Of a DNA stretch of 64,000 nucleotides, positions 62,104 to 64,000 are shown in pieces. Below the pieces are notes generated by a model, which saw only the letters and a program-made list of their open reading frames with translations, did no database searches and was not told where the DNA came from. Numbering within the stretch: position 1 is the first letter of the stretch; each line of letters opens with the position of its first letter. Origin of the DNA: Rhizobium rhizogenes (GTDB lineage Bacteria; Pseudomonadota; Alphaproteobacteria; Rhizobiales; Rhizobiaceae); the NCBI RefSeq assembly GCF_002005205.3, contig NZ_CP019702.2:1-64000 (forward strand), given 5' to 3'. The translations under genes and the position numbers were made by a program.

Positions 62104-63104
62104 TTGGCTTTCTCCAGATGGCCACCAAAGGCATTGCGCATGGCCGACAGCACCTTACCGGCGAATTCGGCCTCGCCGCGCGAGGAAAAACGCTCGAAAA
62201 GGGCCGATGCCAAAACGGGGGCCGGCACGCCGGTTTCGACGGCCGCCTGCAGGGTCCAGCGTCCTTCACCGGAATCCGACACGCGCCCGCCATATTGATC
62301 GAGGTTCGGGTCCTGTTTCAGGGCCTGCGCCGTGAGGTCAAGCAGCCACGAGCCGATGACCGAGCCGTGCCGCCAGACCTCCGTAACGGCGGGAAGATCA
62401 ATATCGAACTGGTAATATTGCGGATGGGCGAGAGGGGCGGTTTCGGCGTCCGCCTCGCGGTGTTGTGTGCCCGCATTGGAGGCTTTCAGGATGTTGAGAC
62501 CCTCCGCATAGGCGGCCATGACACCGTATTCGATGCCATTGTGGACCATCTTGACGAAATGCCCGGCTCCCGACGGGCCGCAATGCAGATATCCCATCGG
62601 TGCCGTTCGGGTGACCGGGTCGGCGGCGATCCCCAGACCTGCGCCGGGCGCAAGGGAGGCGAAGATCGGGTCGAGACGCTGGACCGCAGCCACAGGCCCG
62701 CCGATCATCAGGGAGTAACCGCGCTCCAGCCCCCAGACGCCACCGGATGTGCCGGTATCGATGAAATCGATGCTGCGAGGCGCAAATTCGGCGGCGAGAT
62801 CGATCGCGTCGCGGTAAAATGAATTGCCGCCATCGATGATGGCATCGCCCGCCTGAAGTTTGCCCGCAAAGTCCCGCGCGATTTTCCGCGTGATCGCGGC
62901 GGGCAGCATCAGCCACACGGCGCGTGGCGGTGAGAGGCTGGCGACGAGATCGTCCGGCGAGGTTGCGCCCGTTGCGCCTTCTTTCACCAGCGCCGCGACA
63001 TTGTCGGGGTTGACGTCGAAAACCACGCAATCATGCCCGTGTTTCAAAAGGCGGCGCACCATGTTTGCGCCCATCCGCCCAAGCCCAACCATTCCAATCT
63101 GCAT
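62100..63104 (-). CDS. gnd: 6-phosphogluconate dehydrogenase, short decarboxylating form
   Basis: A 334-residue enzyme from the ATG at 63104, chosen for the AAGGAG a few bases upstream. It has the NAD(P) loop [12 protein letters not shown], the [10 protein letters not shown] segment and the catalytic [19 protein letters not shown]. The short form (about 300-340 residues) is usually NAD-dependent, unlike the 470-residue NADP enzyme. It produces ribulose-5-phosphate and CO2. It overlaps zwf by 4 bp and follows the GH15 gene by 36 bp. Confidence 0.9.
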   Translation of the reverse strand: MQIGMVGLGRMGANMVRRLLKHGHDCVVFDVNPDNVAALVKEGATGATSPDDLVASLSPPRAVWLMLPAAITRKIARDFAGKLQAGDAIIDGGNSFYRDAIDLAAEFAPRSIDFIDTGTSGGVWGLERGYSLMIGGPVAAVQRLDPIFASLAPGAGLGIAADPVTRTAPMGYLHCGPSGAGHFVKMVHNGIEYGVMAAYAEGLNILKASNAGTQHREADAETAPLAHPQYYQFDIDLPAVTEVWRHGSVIGSWLLDLTAQALKQDPNLDQYGGRVSDSGEGRWTLQAAVETGVPAPVLASALFERFSSRGEAEFAGKVLSAMRNAFGGHLEKAK

Positions 63105-63140
63105 CCTGACACTCCTTTTGTGCAACTCGGTATTGCTGGT

Positions 63141-64000
63141 TCATTCACCGAGGCGAACGGTAAAGTCCTCGTTTTCCCACACTCCAGCATCTCGCCAGTA
63201 GAAGGTGAACACAATCGTGCCGCCGGCCGCCAGTTGCTGCACGGGCAAGTCCGCAAAATGCGTGCCGAGACCGGAGGCCGTCGTGCTTGTATCTGTGGTT
63301 GTCGCCCAGCCGTCAGCGCTCCAGTGCACGATGGCATTATCCGCTAGGTCAAGCCGCAGAACCTTGCCGGCGGGCATGGCTGATATCTTGTTGTTGAAGC
63401 ACCAGATTCGAAGATGCGACGGCGTCTTGTTGCGGATGTAGCGCTCCACACCCTGCGGCGGCATGTCGAAAACGGAACCATCGGCAAGCGAACGCAGAAG
63501 CTTGATATGTTCTGCATGCGCCCAGACCAGCGGCATTGCGCTGCCCGACGGGTGGCCATAGAACAGCTCCCTGTCGAGACGATCGGGTTGATCCCAGACC
63601 TGCTCGGGGAAAAGGCCGCTCTGCCCCGCCGATTTTTCCATGGTCGTCAGCAAGGCTTCCGCCGCCCCGCGTCTACCCGCAGCAAGTTCGTAATGGGCAC
63701 GCTCGCCGGTCAGAAGGGGCCATGGCCTGCCCTGACCCGTGCCGTCAAATGCTGTTCCATCAGCATGCTCACCATATCCGTCGCCCGTGTACCTGTACCA
63801 GACCGGCCCCTGCGGCAGGTCGGCGCGCAGGCAATGATCGATCGCCTTGACCGTTGCGACAATATGGGGATCGTCCGGTGCGCGCAGGCCGAAGCGGACC
63901 AGCGCGAGTGCATCAGGGCTGATGACATCGCTTGTTGGCAGGAAAGCGCGATCCGGTGTCTGGTTGAGGATGGGCGTCATGCCCGAGGGCTGAACAGAAT
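63141..64000 (-). CDS. Glycoside hydrolase family 15 (glucoamylase-like), 3' part
   Basis: The C-terminal part, at least 286 residues, of a GH15 enzyme. The frame is open to the window edge, so the start lies beyond 64000. It contains the GH15 pattern GRPWPLLTGERAHYELAAGR, the catalytic-base region LFPEQVWDQ and the conserved GSAMPLVWAHAEHIKLLRSL. Such enzymes release glucose from alpha-glucans or cleave trehalose. Encoded 36 bp before gnd, it fits an operon turning stored or imported glucan into pentose phosphate intermediates. Confidence 0.85.
   Translation of the reverse strand, partial: SVQPSGMTPILNQTPDRAFLPTSDVISPDALALVRFGLRAPDDPHIVATVKAIDHCLRADLPQGPVWYRYTGDGYGEHADGTAFDGTGQGRPWPLLTGERAHYELAAGRRGAAEALLTTMEKSAGQSGLFPEQVWDQPDRLDRELFYGHPSGSAMPLVWAHAEHIKLLRSLADGSVFDMPPQGVERYIRNKTPSHLRIWCFNNKISAMPAGKVLRLDLADNAIVHWSADGWATTTDTSTTASGLGTHFADLPVQQLAAGGTIVFTFYWRDAGVWENEDFTVRLGE

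Noticed and set aside
1..64000. CRISPR arrays, tRNA or rRNA genes, phage structural genes
   Set aside because: I looked for regularly spaced repeats, cloverleaf-like sequence, rRNA motifs and capsid/tail-type proteins and saw none.

Overview
The window looks like DNA from an alphaproteobacterium of the Rhizobiales (Rhizobium/Agrobacterium/Brucella-Ochrobactrum range). The evidence is a Ti/IncQ-type TraA relaxase with its oriT core, RHE_PE00001/DUF1612-type proteins known from rhizobial plasmids, a candidate RirA-type iron box, and the sugar-transport and zwf/gnd gene style. Assignment to genus is inference. Mobile-element scars separate functional blocks, so this is an accessory replicon or a heavily remodelled chromosomal region.

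Layout. 1-9.9 kb is a maintenance and mobilisation block: hipBA with four evenly spaced operators, a vapBC pair with an inverted-repeat operator, a TraD/MobC-like protein, a fused nucleotidyltransferase-HEPN protein, an oriT core and a large relaxase-helicase traA. No type IV secretion genes are visible. 10-18.2 kb is a ketone/ester catabolic block (SDR, two AraC regulators, Baeyer-Villiger monooxygenase, esterase, broken acyl-CoA ligase, quinone-reductase-like enzyme) arranged like the mycobacterial virS-mymA locus. 18.3-21.1 kb is wreckage of an integrative conjugative element plus IS110 and IS3 fragments. 21.2-27.9 kb is a copper-response block: a two-component system, then secreted small proteins, a TolC-like lipoprotein, a multicopper oxidase, a cupredoxin and a CusF-like protein. 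28.0-29.3 kb encodes a membrane class III nucleotide cyclase.

29.4-31.7 kb is a nest of mobile DNA: a truncated IS110 gene, the 3' end of a group II intron, and an IS3 gene split by an intact IS110 element. 31.8-39.9 kb is a siderophore uptake locus with FecI/FecR-type surface signalling, a TonB-dependent receptor and a four-gene ABC importer. 40.2-47.1 kb is again mobile and degenerate: an IS3 cut by an IS21 element with a frameshifted istA, a second IS3 remnant, two copies of an RHE_PE00001-type gene (one truncated, one with an in-frame amber codon), and a convergent pair encoding a pore-like membrane protein and a membrane-anchored EF-hand-like protein. 47.6-58.7 kb is a sugar-catabolic operon (ALDH16-like tandem dehydrogenase, deoC, ribokinase family, DUF4432, ribose-type ABC importer) with a divergent DeoR-family regulator; 2-deoxyribose or deoxynucleosides are the best-supported substrate. 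59.2-64.0 kb holds a frameshifted membrane protein and an apparent operon for glucose entry into the oxidative pentose phosphate route (GH15 enzyme, gnd, zwf, ROK glucokinase), cut by the window end.

The most interesting signals are: a near-identical 21-bp element placed equivalently upstream of the monooxygenase and the distant oxidoreductase, suggesting one VirS-like regulon; the oriT next to a fused nucleotidyltransferase-HEPN gene; the group II intron scar; the convergent pore-like/EF-hand pair; and the ALDH16-DeoC pairing with a terminator between the binding-protein gene and the rest of its transporter.
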